A stretch of DNA of 64,000 nt. It comes from Caldifarciminota bacterium UBA6260 (GTDB lineage Bacteria; Hydrothermota; 32-111). Where the stretch lies: assembly GCA_002441125.1 (NCBI GenBank), contig DJVI01000003.1:46035-110034 (forward strand), written 5' to 3'. A program made the translations under genes and the position numbers. Positions 52,120-62,300 of this stretch are shown in pieces. The notes under the pieces are model-generated. The model saw nothing but the letters and a program-made list of their open reading frames with translations. It made no database searches and was not told the origin of the DNA. Every line of letters starts with the position of its first letter. Position 1 is the first letter of the stretch.

Positions 52120-53472
52120 CTATATCAAAAGGAATAAAAAGGTAAATATTAGAAACAGGATAAAAAATATTTTGCTTACATCTTTCAACTTAAAAGGTTT
52201 CTCTTCACTTACAAAAGATTTACCTTTTGTTAAAATTTCCTCTCTGTATTCAAATATATCTTTATCGTATTCAAGAGTGTTTTTTGATAAATCGTCAAGT
52301 ATATAATCAAGTAAAGGTAAAAATCCGCTTGTTAAAACAAAATTTGAAAAGTTTGTATCAACAGGCAAAGAAATATAATATTTCCCTTTAGAATAAGAGA
52401 CAAGTTTGTTGCCTTCATCATCTAAAATCAAAGGCTCTCCAGGTATATCTGAAAGTTTTCTATAATTAAGATTATCAAACCCATTCTTTATAATCTCTTT
52501 TAAATTTTCATCTCTAAAAATAATTTTTCTTTTCTCTTTTTCCCCAACTAATTTGTAATCTTTAAGAAAAATTATTCCTTTTTCTATTCCATCATTGGAT
52601 GAAACAGCAATTTCAACATCAGATATTTCATATCCCAAAGTTTTTAAAGCTATTTTTAAAAATTTTTCATTAAGAAGATCTTTTATCTTTTTGTTTTTAA
52701 GGTAAACTGTTTTTGGAAACCTTAAAGAATCGATTGATACTTTTATAAATTTTAAAGAATCAACATTAGGGGAAAAATAATTCATGCCTTTCTTTAGAAA
52801 AAGTTTTTCTTCAATTCCATCTATACTTAACAGAGCAACCTTTTCATCTTTTGAAAAGATTTTAAGTTCAGGCAAAATGTCAACTATAAGTATCTCGAAA
52901 TCGTTTTCAATCTTAATAAAATCAAAATCATCCCTGAAATTATAATAGTTTCTATCAGAAATTAATACTTTTTTCATAGATGGAGAGTTTATCCTATTTA
53001 TCAAACCAACAAAGTTTCTTATAACTTCATCTTTTTTTAAAAGTTCTCCATTAAATGTTTCTTCTTTTCTAAAAGGATATGCTATCCTTTTTTTGTTATC
53101 AAAAAGAACAATTTTTTCAAAACTGTATTCTTTCTTATATTCAGTAATTATACTGTCCAACTTTTCAGATTTCAGATTCAACAAGGGAGTGTTGTCTATA
53201 TATATAAAAAGATATTCAACATTCTTTGAACCGATGTAAGGTTTTGATAAAAATAGTGTTAAAAAGGAAAATGATAGAATAAAAAAGATTACTTTTAAAA
53301 TTTTAAGAGTTAGGGTTGAACTTTTTTTAAAAGATGTCTTTTCATTCTCTTCGAAAAAGTCAACATAAGGATATAACTTTACCCTTTTAAACCTTTTCGA
53401 AAAAAATAAAATCAAAAGGAATACCGGTAGAAGAAAAAAAAGGATTAAATTAAAATCTCTATAGAAAAACAT
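52120..53472 (-). CDS. BatA-like aerotolerance N-terminal membrane protein
   Basis: About 450 residues. The N-terminus ('LILFFLLPVFLLILFF' then a second helix 'ILKVIFFILSFSFLTLFLSKPYIG') matches the BatA/aerotolerance-regulator N-terminal domain with two membrane helices; a periplasmic or cytoplasmic beta domain follows, and a last helix lies at the C-terminus. No complete von Willebrand MIDAS motif is seen. The frame is open to 53523, but ATG 53472 has AGGAGA five bases before it and starts at the first helix. It overlaps the DUF58 gene by 14 bases. In other genomes these proteins act with MoxR ATPases and DUF58 proteins. Confidence 0.7.
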   Translation of the reverse strand: MFFYRDFNLILFFLLPVFLLILFFSKRFKRVKLYPYVDFFEENEKTSFKKSSTLTLKILKVIFFILSFSFLTLFLSKPYIGSKNVEYLFIYIDNTPLLNLKSEKLDSIITEYKKEYSFEKIVLFDNKKRIAYPFRKEETFNGELLKKDEVIRNFVGLINRINSPSMKKVLISDRNYYNFRDDFDFIKIENDFEILIVDILPELKIFSKDEKVALLSIDGIEEKLFLKKGMNYFSPNVDSLKFIKVSIDSLRFPKTVYLKNKKIKDLLNEKFLKIALKTLGYEISDVEIAVSSNDGIEKGIIFLKDYKLVGEKEKRKIIFRDENLKEIIKNGFDNLNYRKLSDIPGEPLILDDEGNKLVSYSKGKYYISLPVDTNFSNFVLTSGFLPLLDYILDDLSKNTLEYDKDIFEYREEILTKGKSFVSEEKPFKLKDVSKIFFILFLIFTFLFLLI

Positions 53473-54319
53473 TTTTTCTCCTAAAAAAGAACTTTGAAAG
53501 TGGTTTCTCAAAACCATCTTCAATTATTATATGGTTATAATCTATACCATTTTCATAGGAATATTTTTTTATCCTCTCATTTCTCTCTTTCAAAATTTTC
53601 ATTCTGTCTGAAAATGAATCAAAAAAAAGAGTTTTTCCACTTTCAATATCTTTTAAATAGACATTCTCAAAATTTTTTTTATCGAACTCTTGTTTACTTT
53701 GTAGATGGAAAATTATGGAGTCATTTTTGAAAACTCTGTATATAGATAAAGTTTTCATCATATCTTCCAAATTTTCACCGAAATCGGTTATAAAGATAAC
53801 AAAGGTTGACCTTCTAACCTTTGGTAAAATATCCTCTAAAACTTTTGCTCCTTTGGTTTCACCATCAGGTTTTATCCTTTCAAGATCTGTGTAAAGATGG
53901 AATAGAAGATTCTGTTTTTTGGAAGGTTTTTGAAAGATCCTTACCCTATCACTGTAAAAAGCATAACCGAAAGAATCGTTCTGTTTTTTTGAAATAAGAG
54001 CGAAAATGAAAACTAATGTTTTTGCATACTCGAACTTGTTTGCAAATAGCATAGATTTAGAAGAATCAAGGAATATATAAATATCAGTATCAGACTCACC
54101 TTCATTCTCTCTTACAAAAAGTTTTTCACTCCTTAAAAAAACCTTCCAATCTATCCTTTTAAAATCATCCCCTTGAATGTATTCCCTATACTCTGAGAAT
54201 TCAGATGAGAATCCTTTGTATGGAGTTTTATGAATACCTGAGAAATAACCTTTCAAAATATATTTGGATCTTAAAAAAAGATTTTCGATTTTAAAAATAT
54301 CTGAATAATTCTTATTCAT
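53459..54319 (-). CDS. DUF58 (VWA-like) protein of the MoxR/Bat group
   Basis: A 286-residue cytoplasmic protein with the DUF58 signature 'GFSSEFSEYREYIQGDDFKRIDWKVFLRSEKLFVRENE' near residue 36 and a von Willebrand-like core starting 'DIYIFLDSSKSMLF' (D-x-S-x-S MIDAS) near residue 84. Such proteins usually pair with a MoxR AAA+ ATPase as a chaperone or metal-insertion module; no moxR gene is adjacent here. It overlaps the glycosyltransferase gene by eight bases upstream and the BatA-like gene downstream. Confidence 0.85.
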   Translation of the reverse strand: MNKNYSDIFKIENLFLRSKYILKGYFSGIHKTPYKGFSSEFSEYREYIQGDDFKRIDWKVFLRSEKLFVRENEGESDTDIYIFLDSSKSMLFANKFEYAKTLVFIFALISKKQNDSFGYAFYSDRVRIFQKPSKKQNLLFHLYTDLERIKPDGETKGAKVLEDILPKVRRSTFVIFITDFGENLEDMMKTLSIYRVFKNDSIIFHLQSKQEFDKKNFENVYLKDIESGKTLFFDSFSDRMKILKERNERIKKYSYENGIDYNHIIIEDGFEKPLSKFFFRRKNVFL

Positions 54320-55835
54320 TCACTTTATATATTTTTAAACTCTCACCATCTATAAAACCATTATATAGAAGTTTGGTTTTATCAAAAAATGAACTCGCTT
54401 TTCCATAATAAAAATAGTAAGAAATTTTGTTCTTTGCAAGGTCATCAAGAAATTTATTTTCATCATCATTGTAATAGAATACTCCAAAATATCTTAAATC
54501 AAGATAGTAAGAAATATATGTAGTGTTTCTTCTTTGAGAGTTTGAAGCAACATTGCCTGAAATGTTAAATTTTTTTAATTCTTTTGAAAGTTGATAAACT
54601 TCCTTCCCATAGTTAAGGTCTGATTTTAACTCTTTTAAAGGCATTATCAGAAAAGATAAAGAGACAAGTATAAAAACTAAACTTTTTATATTATTTTTAA
54701 ATTTAAAAAATTCCAAAACAATTAAAAACAATGAAACTGTAAGGTAAAAATTTATAAGTATATACCTTCTTTCAATTTCAACTGGAAAGTATCCAATAAA
54801 TGAAAACAAAGATGCTAAAAGGATTATTAAGATTTTCAATCTTTCTTTTTTAAACAAAAATGTTAAGGAAAAAATAAATATCAAAGGAACGAATATTGAA
54901 AAAGAAAAAATTAACCTTATCGTCCTTAAAAATCTTTCTAGAATAGTTTTAAGATAATAGTTTGGATTTTCAAAAACCATATAAATTTTAAAATCTGGAT
55001 GTTTAACAAAGGATGGATCATCCCAGAAGGAGGTTGACAGAGTATCAGGTGGTTGTAATGGCTGTGAATAAACTTTTTTCAAATTCAATGTATCAATTGT
55101 TAGAAGTGAATAGTTGTATTTCCCAGTTGTTCCAATTGTAAAATATCCATATTTAGATGAGATCAAAATTATCCAAAATGAAGATAAAAAAGTAAAAATT
55201 AAACCTGTAAAGAAAATATTTTTTACCTTCACAAAATCCTTCTTAATAAGATAAACTGTAAACAAAAAGAAAATGAATCCTATAAAAAAGAAAAAACCAT
55301 AAGTTTTTGATAAATATGTTAAAAATCCTACAAAACCAAGTATAAGAAAAGAATATTTTTTGTTGAAAAATTGTTCATCAACAAAAAAAGATAGGGAGAA
55401 AAGGAAAAAAGTTGCAGTTATAAAATCTGATGTCATCGTTATTAATGAAAAGTGAGTTGTAACAAATGGGATTATAAAGATAAAAAATATTTTTCTATAA
55501 TCGGATAAAATATTTAGTTTTTTCAAAAATCTATCAAAGGAAAATATTGAAAATAATCCAATTAAAAATGAAAGTATTTTAAATGAAAGAATTCCATCTT
55601 TAAAAATCATTATAAATGGAACAAGAAGAAAAGATATAAGTGGAGACCAATAACCATTTATAGCAAGTTTAAAATTACCTGAAAGGTATTTTTTCGCTAT
55701 GTTGATAAGGGAAATTCCATCAGGGTTTATCTGGTATCTAAAAAATGGGAAAAATGAAAAAAAAACTATTGTAAAAGATAAAAAAGTTATTAAAAGATAA
55801 TTTTCAAAGATAAAATTTTTAATCTTTTCTTTCAT
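54312..55835 (-). CDS. GT39/ArnT-like membrane glycosyltransferase
   Basis: About 507 residues with some ten membrane helices. The first periplasmic loop after helix 1 has 'YQINPDGISLINIAKKYLSGNFKLAINGYWSPLISFLLVP' near residue 38, with the Asp and the loop pattern of dolichyl-phosphate-mannose/ArnT-type glycosyltransferases; a small soluble C-terminal domain follows the last helix. It should transfer a sugar from a lipid carrier at the outer face of the inner membrane. The frame is open to 55961 inside the upstream gene, but ATG 55835 has AGAGGA eight bases before it and begins at the natural N-terminus, so I use it. Confidence 0.78.
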   Translation of the reverse strand: MKEKIKNFIFENYLLITFLSFTIVFFSFFPFFRYQINPDGISLINIAKKYLSGNFKLAINGYWSPLISFLLVPFIMIFKDGILSFKILSFLIGLFSIFSFDRFLKKLNILSDYRKIFFIFIIPFVTTHFSLITMTSDFITATFFLFSLSFFVDEQFFNKKYSFLILGFVGFLTYLSKTYGFFFFIGFIFFLFTVYLIKKDFVKVKNIFFTGLIFTFLSSFWIILISSKYGYFTIGTTGKYNYSLLTIDTLNLKKVYSQPLQPPDTLSTSFWDDPSFVKHPDFKIYMVFENPNYYLKTILERFLRTIRLIFSFSIFVPLIFIFSLTFLFKKERLKILIILLASLFSFIGYFPVEIERRYILINFYLTVSLFLIVLEFFKFKNNIKSLVFILVSLSFLIMPLKELKSDLNYGKEVYQLSKELKKFNISGNVASNSQRRNTTYISYYLDLRYFGVFYYNDDENKFLDDLAKNKISYYFYYGKASSFFDKTKLLYNGFIDGESLKIYKVNE

Positions 55836-57390
55836 GGTATGATTCCTCTGCGTTAACATTCCATATAGTTTCTTTACTTTTTTTGTTTTGAGTAACAATT
55901 TCATAACATTCTTTTGCACTGAGCATTGAGTGATCCATATTATTGTATCTATGCATTCCATTTCTACCTATAAGGAAAAGGTTCTCTATTCTATCAGTAT
56001 AATTTTTCACAACATCAAAATCTCTGTATGCACCAAAATATGCTGGATACGCTTTTTCTTCTTTTAAAATAACACTATCCAAAACATCATCTTTTTTGAA
56101 GAATCCGATTTTTTCCATCTCATCATAAGAAAACTCTTTCAAATTTTCATCTTTCCAGTTCCAAATATCATCTTTGGTGTTTGCAAAATATTCGAGACCC
56201 ATCCAGACAGAGTTTAAATCTTTAACAAGGTATGGTGACCAGTTGTTAAATATTTGAGCTCTCCCAACTTTAACATCTTTTTCCTGAATATATATCCAGT
56301 TGTCAGGTATTATGTTGTTTACAGTTTTTATTTTAGTCTTATTTTCAAGTAAAAGTTTTTTCAACAACACTCCAACTGTAAAGAAATCTCTGTACTGTAA
56401 ATTCAGAGCAACATTTTTCACATTATCTGGAATATTTTCACCTTCCATCCCTTCAAAAAGATCCTTTATTGGAAGTGTTGATATAAAATAATCACATTCT
56501 ATTCTTTCAACATTCTTATCTTTATCTTCAACTTTAATCGCAACCACCCTATCACCTTTTATTTCAACTTTTACGATCTTTTTATTCTTCTCAATCTTTG
56601 CACCATTCTTTTTGGCTAAATTTCCAACCTCATCCCAAAATTGTCCCGGACCATACTTTGGATATAAAAATTTTTCTATCAAACTCGTTTCAACTTCCTT
56701 CTGATCAATATTTTTGACTTTGAAATTTTTCGTTAAAGCGTGTTTTATCGCTTTTCCAATATCAAGCCCTTTTACCCTCTGTCTTCCCCAACTCGCTTCT
56801 ATATCCTTACAAGAAACACCCCAAACTTTTTCAGTATAATCCTTAAAAAATGTATCGTAAAGTTCAAAACCGAATCTGTTGATAAAAAAATCTTCAAGGT
56901 TTTTTTCTTCTTTTATAGGCTTTGCCTTTATTTTTAAATAATCAACACCTATCTTAAAACTTTTTTTTAAGCCAAGATTCGAAAGTGTTTCAAAAGATAA
57001 ACTTACCGGATAGCTGAAAAATTTTCTATTATAAAAGATTCTCGATAATCTGTTTCTCACAAGAAAAAGATTATCCTCTTTTTCAGGATCAACTTTTTTC
57101 CCCCTATTTTCAAAATTAACCTGTTGGTTAAGGATTATCTGATCTTTAGATCTTTCAGTTTGAACCGGGAAAATTGATGTCCAAAAGTCCATAACCCATT
57201 CAGACTTTGAAAAGAACCTATGTCCGCCAAGATCTATCCTGTTTCCGTTGAATTCAAAAGTTTTTGCTATTCCACCAAAATAATTCGACTTTTCAAAAAG
57301 TATAACCTCATAATCTTTATTTTTTGAAAAAAGATATGATGCCGTAAGTCCAGCTGGTCCACCACCACCAACAATTACTCTTTTACCCAT
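55819..57390 (-). CDS. FAD-dependent oxidoreductase (protoporphyrinogen oxidase/UGM-like)
   Basis: A 523-residue flavoprotein. The N-terminal dinucleotide fold 'VIVGGGGPAGLTASYLF' and 'VILFEKSNYFGGIAKTF' bind FAD; 'IDLGGHRFFSKSEWVMDFW' near residue 53 and 'YTEKVWGVSCKDIEASWGRQRVKGLD' near residue 186 are typical of a bacterial group related to UDP-galactopyranose mutase and protoporphyrinogen oxidase that is linked to polysaccharide genes. The C-terminal FAD motif is 'ENLFLIGRNGMHRYNNMDHSM'. With the membrane glycosyltransferase, which it overlaps, it probably modifies a lipid-linked or nucleotide sugar. The substrate is unknown. Confidence 0.82.
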   Translation of the reverse strand: MGKRVIVGGGGPAGLTASYLFSKNKDYEVILFEKSNYFGGIAKTFEFNGNRIDLGGHRFFSKSEWVMDFWTSIFPVQTERSKDQIILNQQVNFENRGKKVDPEKEDNLFLVRNRLSRIFYNRKFFSYPVSLSFETLSNLGLKKSFKIGVDYLKIKAKPIKEEKNLEDFFINRFGFELYDTFFKDYTEKVWGVSCKDIEASWGRQRVKGLDIGKAIKHALTKNFKVKNIDQKEVETSLIEKFLYPKYGPGQFWDEVGNLAKKNGAKIEKNKKIVKVEIKGDRVVAIKVEDKDKNVERIECDYFISTLPIKDLFEGMEGENIPDNVKNVALNLQYRDFFTVGVLLKKLLLENKTKIKTVNNIIPDNWIYIQEKDVKVGRAQIFNNWSPYLVKDLNSVWMGLEYFANTKDDIWNWKDENLKEFSYDEMEKIGFFKKDDVLDSVILKEEKAYPAYFGAYRDFDVVKNYTDRIENLFLIGRNGMHRYNNMDHSMLSAKECYEIVTQNKKSKETIWNVNAEESYHERKD

Positions 57391-57456
57391 TATTCCTCCG
57401 AAATAAAATTATAATATACAGGGAATTATAACAAATGTGTAAAAGAATTCAACTAT

Positions 57457-59232
57457 TTACATTTTAAAGAATTTGTATGCTCTTAGTGAGTTCATTTTAT
57501 CTTTGTAAATAACAAAGAAAACTCCTGTTTTCGAAATATAACTAATATCGTTTTCTCCATCTTTAAGTATTTTTATAGTGTTTCCAAGACAATCTATAAG
57601 TTTTGCGGAAGTTGCATTCTCAATGTAAATTTTATTGTTTGCATATAAAATTTTTGTTTTCTTTCCAACTTTTTTTGGATCTTCATTTTTTATATTGTTT
57701 TCATTTGACCTTAATGTAGTGAACTTTAAGTCATATTTGAAAAATTTTGTAAAAGTTACATTTATAATGTTGTAAAGATTATCATAATCCAAATATTCAA
57801 AAGGAAAACCAAAGAATACAGATCTGTGTGTTGTGGCAATATTGTTAACTCCAGCAATTGTTGATTCTTTAAGATTGCCGAGATAGTAGTTTACGGTTAC
57901 AAAAGTGTCTCTTGGAAATGGATAAACATAATCAACATTTGACGAAGTAGATTCTGTTTGTTTAATTAACGAAGTATAAGAATTCGAAGCATAGATTGAG
58001 AACTTATCTGCTGTGAAATAAATATCGTCATAAGTACTTGATATGTAATCAACCCACAAATAGTAAGCAAGAAATGGAAATTCATCTTTTTGATAATTTT
58101 GTTCTGGAACTCCATAAGATTGGGCAAGATTCTCTCCAGAAACTATAATATTTCCACCATAGGTAAGATACCTTTGAAGACTGAATGTATCCTGTGGAAG
58201 TATGAAAGGTTCACCCATTTCTCCAGTATACAAAATAACTGTTGAGAACTTTGATAGATAATCGTAAGATGGATAATTTTCGGTTTCTTTCAAATTTAAG
58301 TATGTATAATCTATTTTATTTTGATCGAGTGCTTTTAAAAGTTCATAAGTTCTTTTTGCTACCTGTCCATCATCTTGAATAACAAGTGTTCTTCCTATAC
58401 CAAAGAACTTTAAAATATCTCTAAGATAACTTGTTCTAATTAGAATATTTTTCGTTGAATCAGGTAGTTCTTTTGTTCCTTGAAGTGGATAGGAGTATGC
58501 ACTGAAATCTGTTGTAGACATTACAGTTCTTCCGGGGAAATACAATATTCCTTTACTTTCTGGGGGAGTATACGCTGTTGCTGTAGATCTGTAAAGTTTA
58601 CCTTTAGCTTCATAAACAAGAAATGGGAAATAGTAAGGTTCTCCAAGCCCATGATAATTACCAAGAACATCAATAGAGAAATCTGGGAAAGTTCCGGAGG
58701 GATAGACAAATTTGTATTGTCTACAAAAAGTAGAAACTGTATCTGTGAAAATAGTTTCAATATATGAGTACTGTGAACCACCATTGTTTAAAAGAAAGTT
58801 ATTGAAATACTGGTTTAAAAAATCAACATAATTTGCATTCAAAAATTCCGCTATATTGTTCCCTTCAATGTAAACACATCCACCATTGTCAAGGTATCTT
58901 GAAAGTGTTATTATATCCTGTGAAGATAAAAGATTAGAAGAAGCGGATCTGTGTCCGCAAACTATAAAAACAGCACCATATTCAAGAATATCTGGATATT
59001 GAGGTAAAGAGTAATCAGATCTAAGATTGTTTGAATCAACCGAAAATCCAATAAGTGAGAAAGATTGTAAAAGGTTTGCCTCATAACCTATAAATCTGTC
59101 GGGATTATCAGGATCTCTAAGTTTAAGACCACTATCATTATCAAAAACAAATATTTTTACTCCTGTAAAATTTTGTGAAAATAATAGTAAACTTATTAAA
59201 AATATAGTAACAGATAAGAAGATTTTTTTCAT
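57457..59232 (-). CDS. Secreted protein with duplicated amidotransferase-like fold and sorting-like tail
   Basis: About 591 residues. A signal peptide starts at the ATG at 59232, which has GGGAGG five bases upstream; the frame is open 17 codons further but that part is not signal-like. Two similar alpha/beta modules are seen: 'GAVFIVCGH...LSRYLDNGGCVYIEGNN' near residue 85-125 and 'STVILYTGE...LQRYLTYGGNIIVSGENL' near residue 330-375, recalling the ThuA/GATase-like fold without its catalytic Cys. The last 75 residues end '...GVFFVIYKDKMNSLRAYKFFKM', like a type IX sorting domain. No function is assigned. Confidence 0.7.
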   Translation of the reverse strand: MKKIFLSVTIFLISLLLFSQNFTGVKIFVFDNDSGLKLRDPDNPDRFIGYEANLLQSFSLIGFSVDSNNLRSDYSLPQYPDILEYGAVFIVCGHRSASSNLLSSQDIITLSRYLDNGGCVYIEGNNIAEFLNANYVDFLNQYFNNFLLNNGGSQYSYIETIFTDTVSTFCRQYKFVYPSGTFPDFSIDVLGNYHGLGEPYYFPFLVYEAKGKLYRSTATAYTPPESKGILYFPGRTVMSTTDFSAYSYPLQGTKELPDSTKNILIRTSYLRDILKFFGIGRTLVIQDDGQVAKRTYELLKALDQNKIDYTYLNLKETENYPSYDYLSKFSTVILYTGEMGEPFILPQDTFSLQRYLTYGGNIIVSGENLAQSYGVPEQNYQKDEFPFLAYYLWVDYISSTYDDIYFTADKFSIYASNSYTSLIKQTESTSSNVDYVYPFPRDTFVTVNYYLGNLKESTIAGVNNIATTHRSVFFGFPFEYLDYDNLYNIINVTFTKFFKYDLKFTTLRSNENNIKNEDPKKVGKKTKILYANNKIYIENATSAKLIDCLGNTIKILKDGENDISYISKTGVFFVIYKDKMNSLRAYKFFKM

Positions 59233-59254
59233 CAAAACCTCCCATTTAATTAAG

Positions 59255-59283
59255 ATTTTATAAAAATAAATCTTTTGTGTCAA
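59255..59283 (-). promoter_or_regulatory. Promoter of 57457-59232 gene
   Basis: On the minus strand, consensus TTGACA (59283-59278), 17 bp, TAAAAT (59260-59255), with a short leader holding GGGAGG. Confidence 0.7.
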
Positions 59284-59305
59284 TAAAAAAATTTAAAAAC
59301 AGATC

Positions 59306-59334
59306 TTGACTTTTTGTAAAAAATTATATAAAAT
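59306..59334 (+). promoter_or_regulatory. Promoter of C25 peptidase gene
   Basis: TTGACT (59306-59311), 17 bp, TAAAAT (59329-59334), with AAAGGAGG in the leader before the ATG at 59353. It is divergent from the minus-strand promoter 22 bases away. Confidence 0.65.
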
Positions 59335-59352
59335 TTTACAAAAGGAGGAAAT

Positions 59353-62300
59353 ATGAAAAAGATTTTAAGTTTAATTCTTTTATTTTTCTTTCTTTCCGTA
59401 TTCCCATACCAAATCAACCTTGAAAATGATAATAAAAGTTTTGAAGTTTTTTCAACCAATATGAGTAAAAAGTTCATACTCAACTATGATAAGTATCTTC
59501 TTTTGATACATCAAAAGGATTTAGAAATCGAAAAGTTAAAATTTTTAACATTATCGTGTGGATACCAGTATATAGATCTTGTTAACGATGACCCTTCATA
59601 CTATACAGTTAAAAATCTTATAGATTCAATAAAAAGCATAAAAAGGATTTCATCTGTAATTCTTGTTGGTGATGAAAATAGGATAAACCCTTACAGAGGT
59701 TATTTTAATCCTTACACTTTAAAAAATTTTCCTTCTGATATCTATTTTTCAAATCCATTCGAAGATTCTTCTTTTGTTCTTATCTTTAGGATACCAGTTT
59801 CAAACCAAGAGCAACTTAATAATTATGTTGAAAAGTTAAAAAATTTCCTTATCGATAATTCAAATTTTGATTTTATCTTCACCGCACCTTTTTACGATTA
59901 TAACAATGATTCAACTGAAGATTACCTTTATTTTACATATCCATATTTTATAAACAGGGTTTTGAAAGGTAAAATTTATGGTGAAACTAACTCTATTTTT
60001 CCAAAATACACATTCACTTATGAAAAATTACCAGACTCTTTACTCTTCCCTTCATACGAATGGAAATTTGAATTGAGCGGTATAAATTATGAGGACAAAA
60101 ATTTTATATTCACATACAGAGGGCATGGCAACACAATCTCTTCAGTTATGCCTGACTTTTCTTTAAACGATATCAACTATTTGAATTTCACAAAGAATGG
60201 GATATTTTTATTTTTCTCATGCCTTATGGGAAATTTTGATAAGGAAATCTCAGGTTACCAGAGATCTTTTTCAGAATCGATTCTTGTTTCAAGTAAAAAT
60301 GTTATTCTAACTCTATCCTCTTCATCGGAGACATTCTACCAGTACAACAACTATATGATGAACAAATTTTTTGACTTTTTAGATGATAACTCTTTCAAAA
60401 TTGAGACAACTGAAAAGGAAACATTCTTTTTAGAACTTTACAAAAAGCTTCTTGTCTCTTTTATAAACTATGCTGGAGTTAACGATTACTCTATTTCTCA
60501 GGTACTTTCATACAATATTTTTGGTTTTCCACTTTTGAGTCTGAATAAAAATTTTTCTTTTAAACCTTTCTCTTTTAAAGATAGTGTTGATATTTCAGAT
60601 TCAATATTAAAAATAGAAATTTTAAACCCTTGTAGGTTAAATGTATTCTCAAAAGAAAAAATTATAGATACCTTTGATTTTAAAGAAAAAACAACACTTT
60701 CATACAAACTTTTCAACATAAAACCAAATTCATTTTATTATATCTCTTCCTATTTGGATGGAGTTCTTTTTATAGATTCTTTTTTCGTTAAAAATGACCT
60801 TTTTTCAATAGATACTTTTTTCTTTTCAGATACTCTTGGAAACAATAATGGACTCATTGAAGAAGGAGAACCTATACAGATATTTTTCAAAACGAACAAA
60901 AACGATTATTCTAAAATCAATATTTTTTCAACAGATTGTGATATAGTTGAAAGTTTATCATTTGATGGAGAATTTTTTAAAACTACAATAAAAACTTTAA
61001 AAGGAGTTGAAAAATTAAACTTAAATGTTCTTATAGATTCTTACAACTTTTACTTTATTTTACCTGTAAACATTTTCAGAATAATTATAGATTCTTTGAT
61101 TTCTTTAGAAACACCGACTTTTTACAAAGATAAAGAGTATCAGATTGGAGTTTCAATTTCATCTTTTAACATATTTCCACAGGAATCTTTAAAGTTAAAA
61201 TTCATAGAAAAAAACTATTTTGTTACAACAGATAGTATAATTTTGAAAACTCCATTCAAAAATAATATTTTGTGGAACTATTTCACCTTTTTTGATGATA
61301 CAAATTTTATAAAAATTGAATACTCTAACGGATACATATACGATACTATAAATTATAAAGTTTTTACAACAAAAAAACATTCGGTATTTTTCTATGATCC
61401 TTTGAACAACTACCAAAATACAGATTTTGTATCATTTTTAAAAGATTCTTTGGATATATTTTTGTCTCTATCAAATAAAATAGATTCATCCTTTATCTAT
61501 TCCTCCTACATTTTCTCCTTTGGTGTATATCCAAAATTACACCATATAAATTCTGAAGAATCTAAATTCATAGAAAATTTAGCTTCCAAAAATCTCCCAC
61601 TTCTTGTTGAAGGTGGAGATGTTTTTGGCTATGATAGAGAGGGAATTAGGATAAAAGAACTTTTCAATATTAAAAAATCTTTTGATGGAAATTACCTTTA
61701 TAAAGGAACTATTTTGAACATCGAGCTACTCGATATTGATGTTATTTATGATACAACTTCAAACTATATGGATTATTACGAAACTGACCAACCTTTACTT
61801 TCATCAAAAGACATCTGTTTCGCTTCTCTGAAGGATAACAGAATAGCACAATCTCCACTTTTGAAAAACCTGCAATATACAGATAGAAATCTTTTATATT
61901 ACTTTTACACAATATTTCTTTTAGATTTTGAGGAAGGGTTATCCTTCAAGGAAACTGTTGATATATCTATAAACAAAAGTTTTGAAATTTTTTCAACAGT
62001 AAAAAATCCACAGATTCTTTTATGTGAATTTCCAACAAACCTTATAGATTCTATAAAATTTGAAGATGGAAGGATAATTGAAAGTTTAGGGAAAAGACTT
62101 GTTAAAATTTTCGTTAAAAGGAACTCTCCACCTTTTTTCACAAAGATTTTTATTTCAACAGGTTTAAAAGAATACACTTTATTTTTAAAATACTCTCCTT
62201 ACATTCAGACAAAAAAGAAAGATTATGAAAATAAAGAAAATATTTCAGATTCTAAAAATACTATATATTTCGACAAAATTGGAAGAAGGGTTTTAAAAAA

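Noticed and set aside
55836..55961. 42-residue N-terminal extension of the glycosyltransferase
   Set aside because: It lies inside the FAD-oxidoreductase gene, lacks an SD and precedes the natural first helix; the ATG at 55835 has a good SD.
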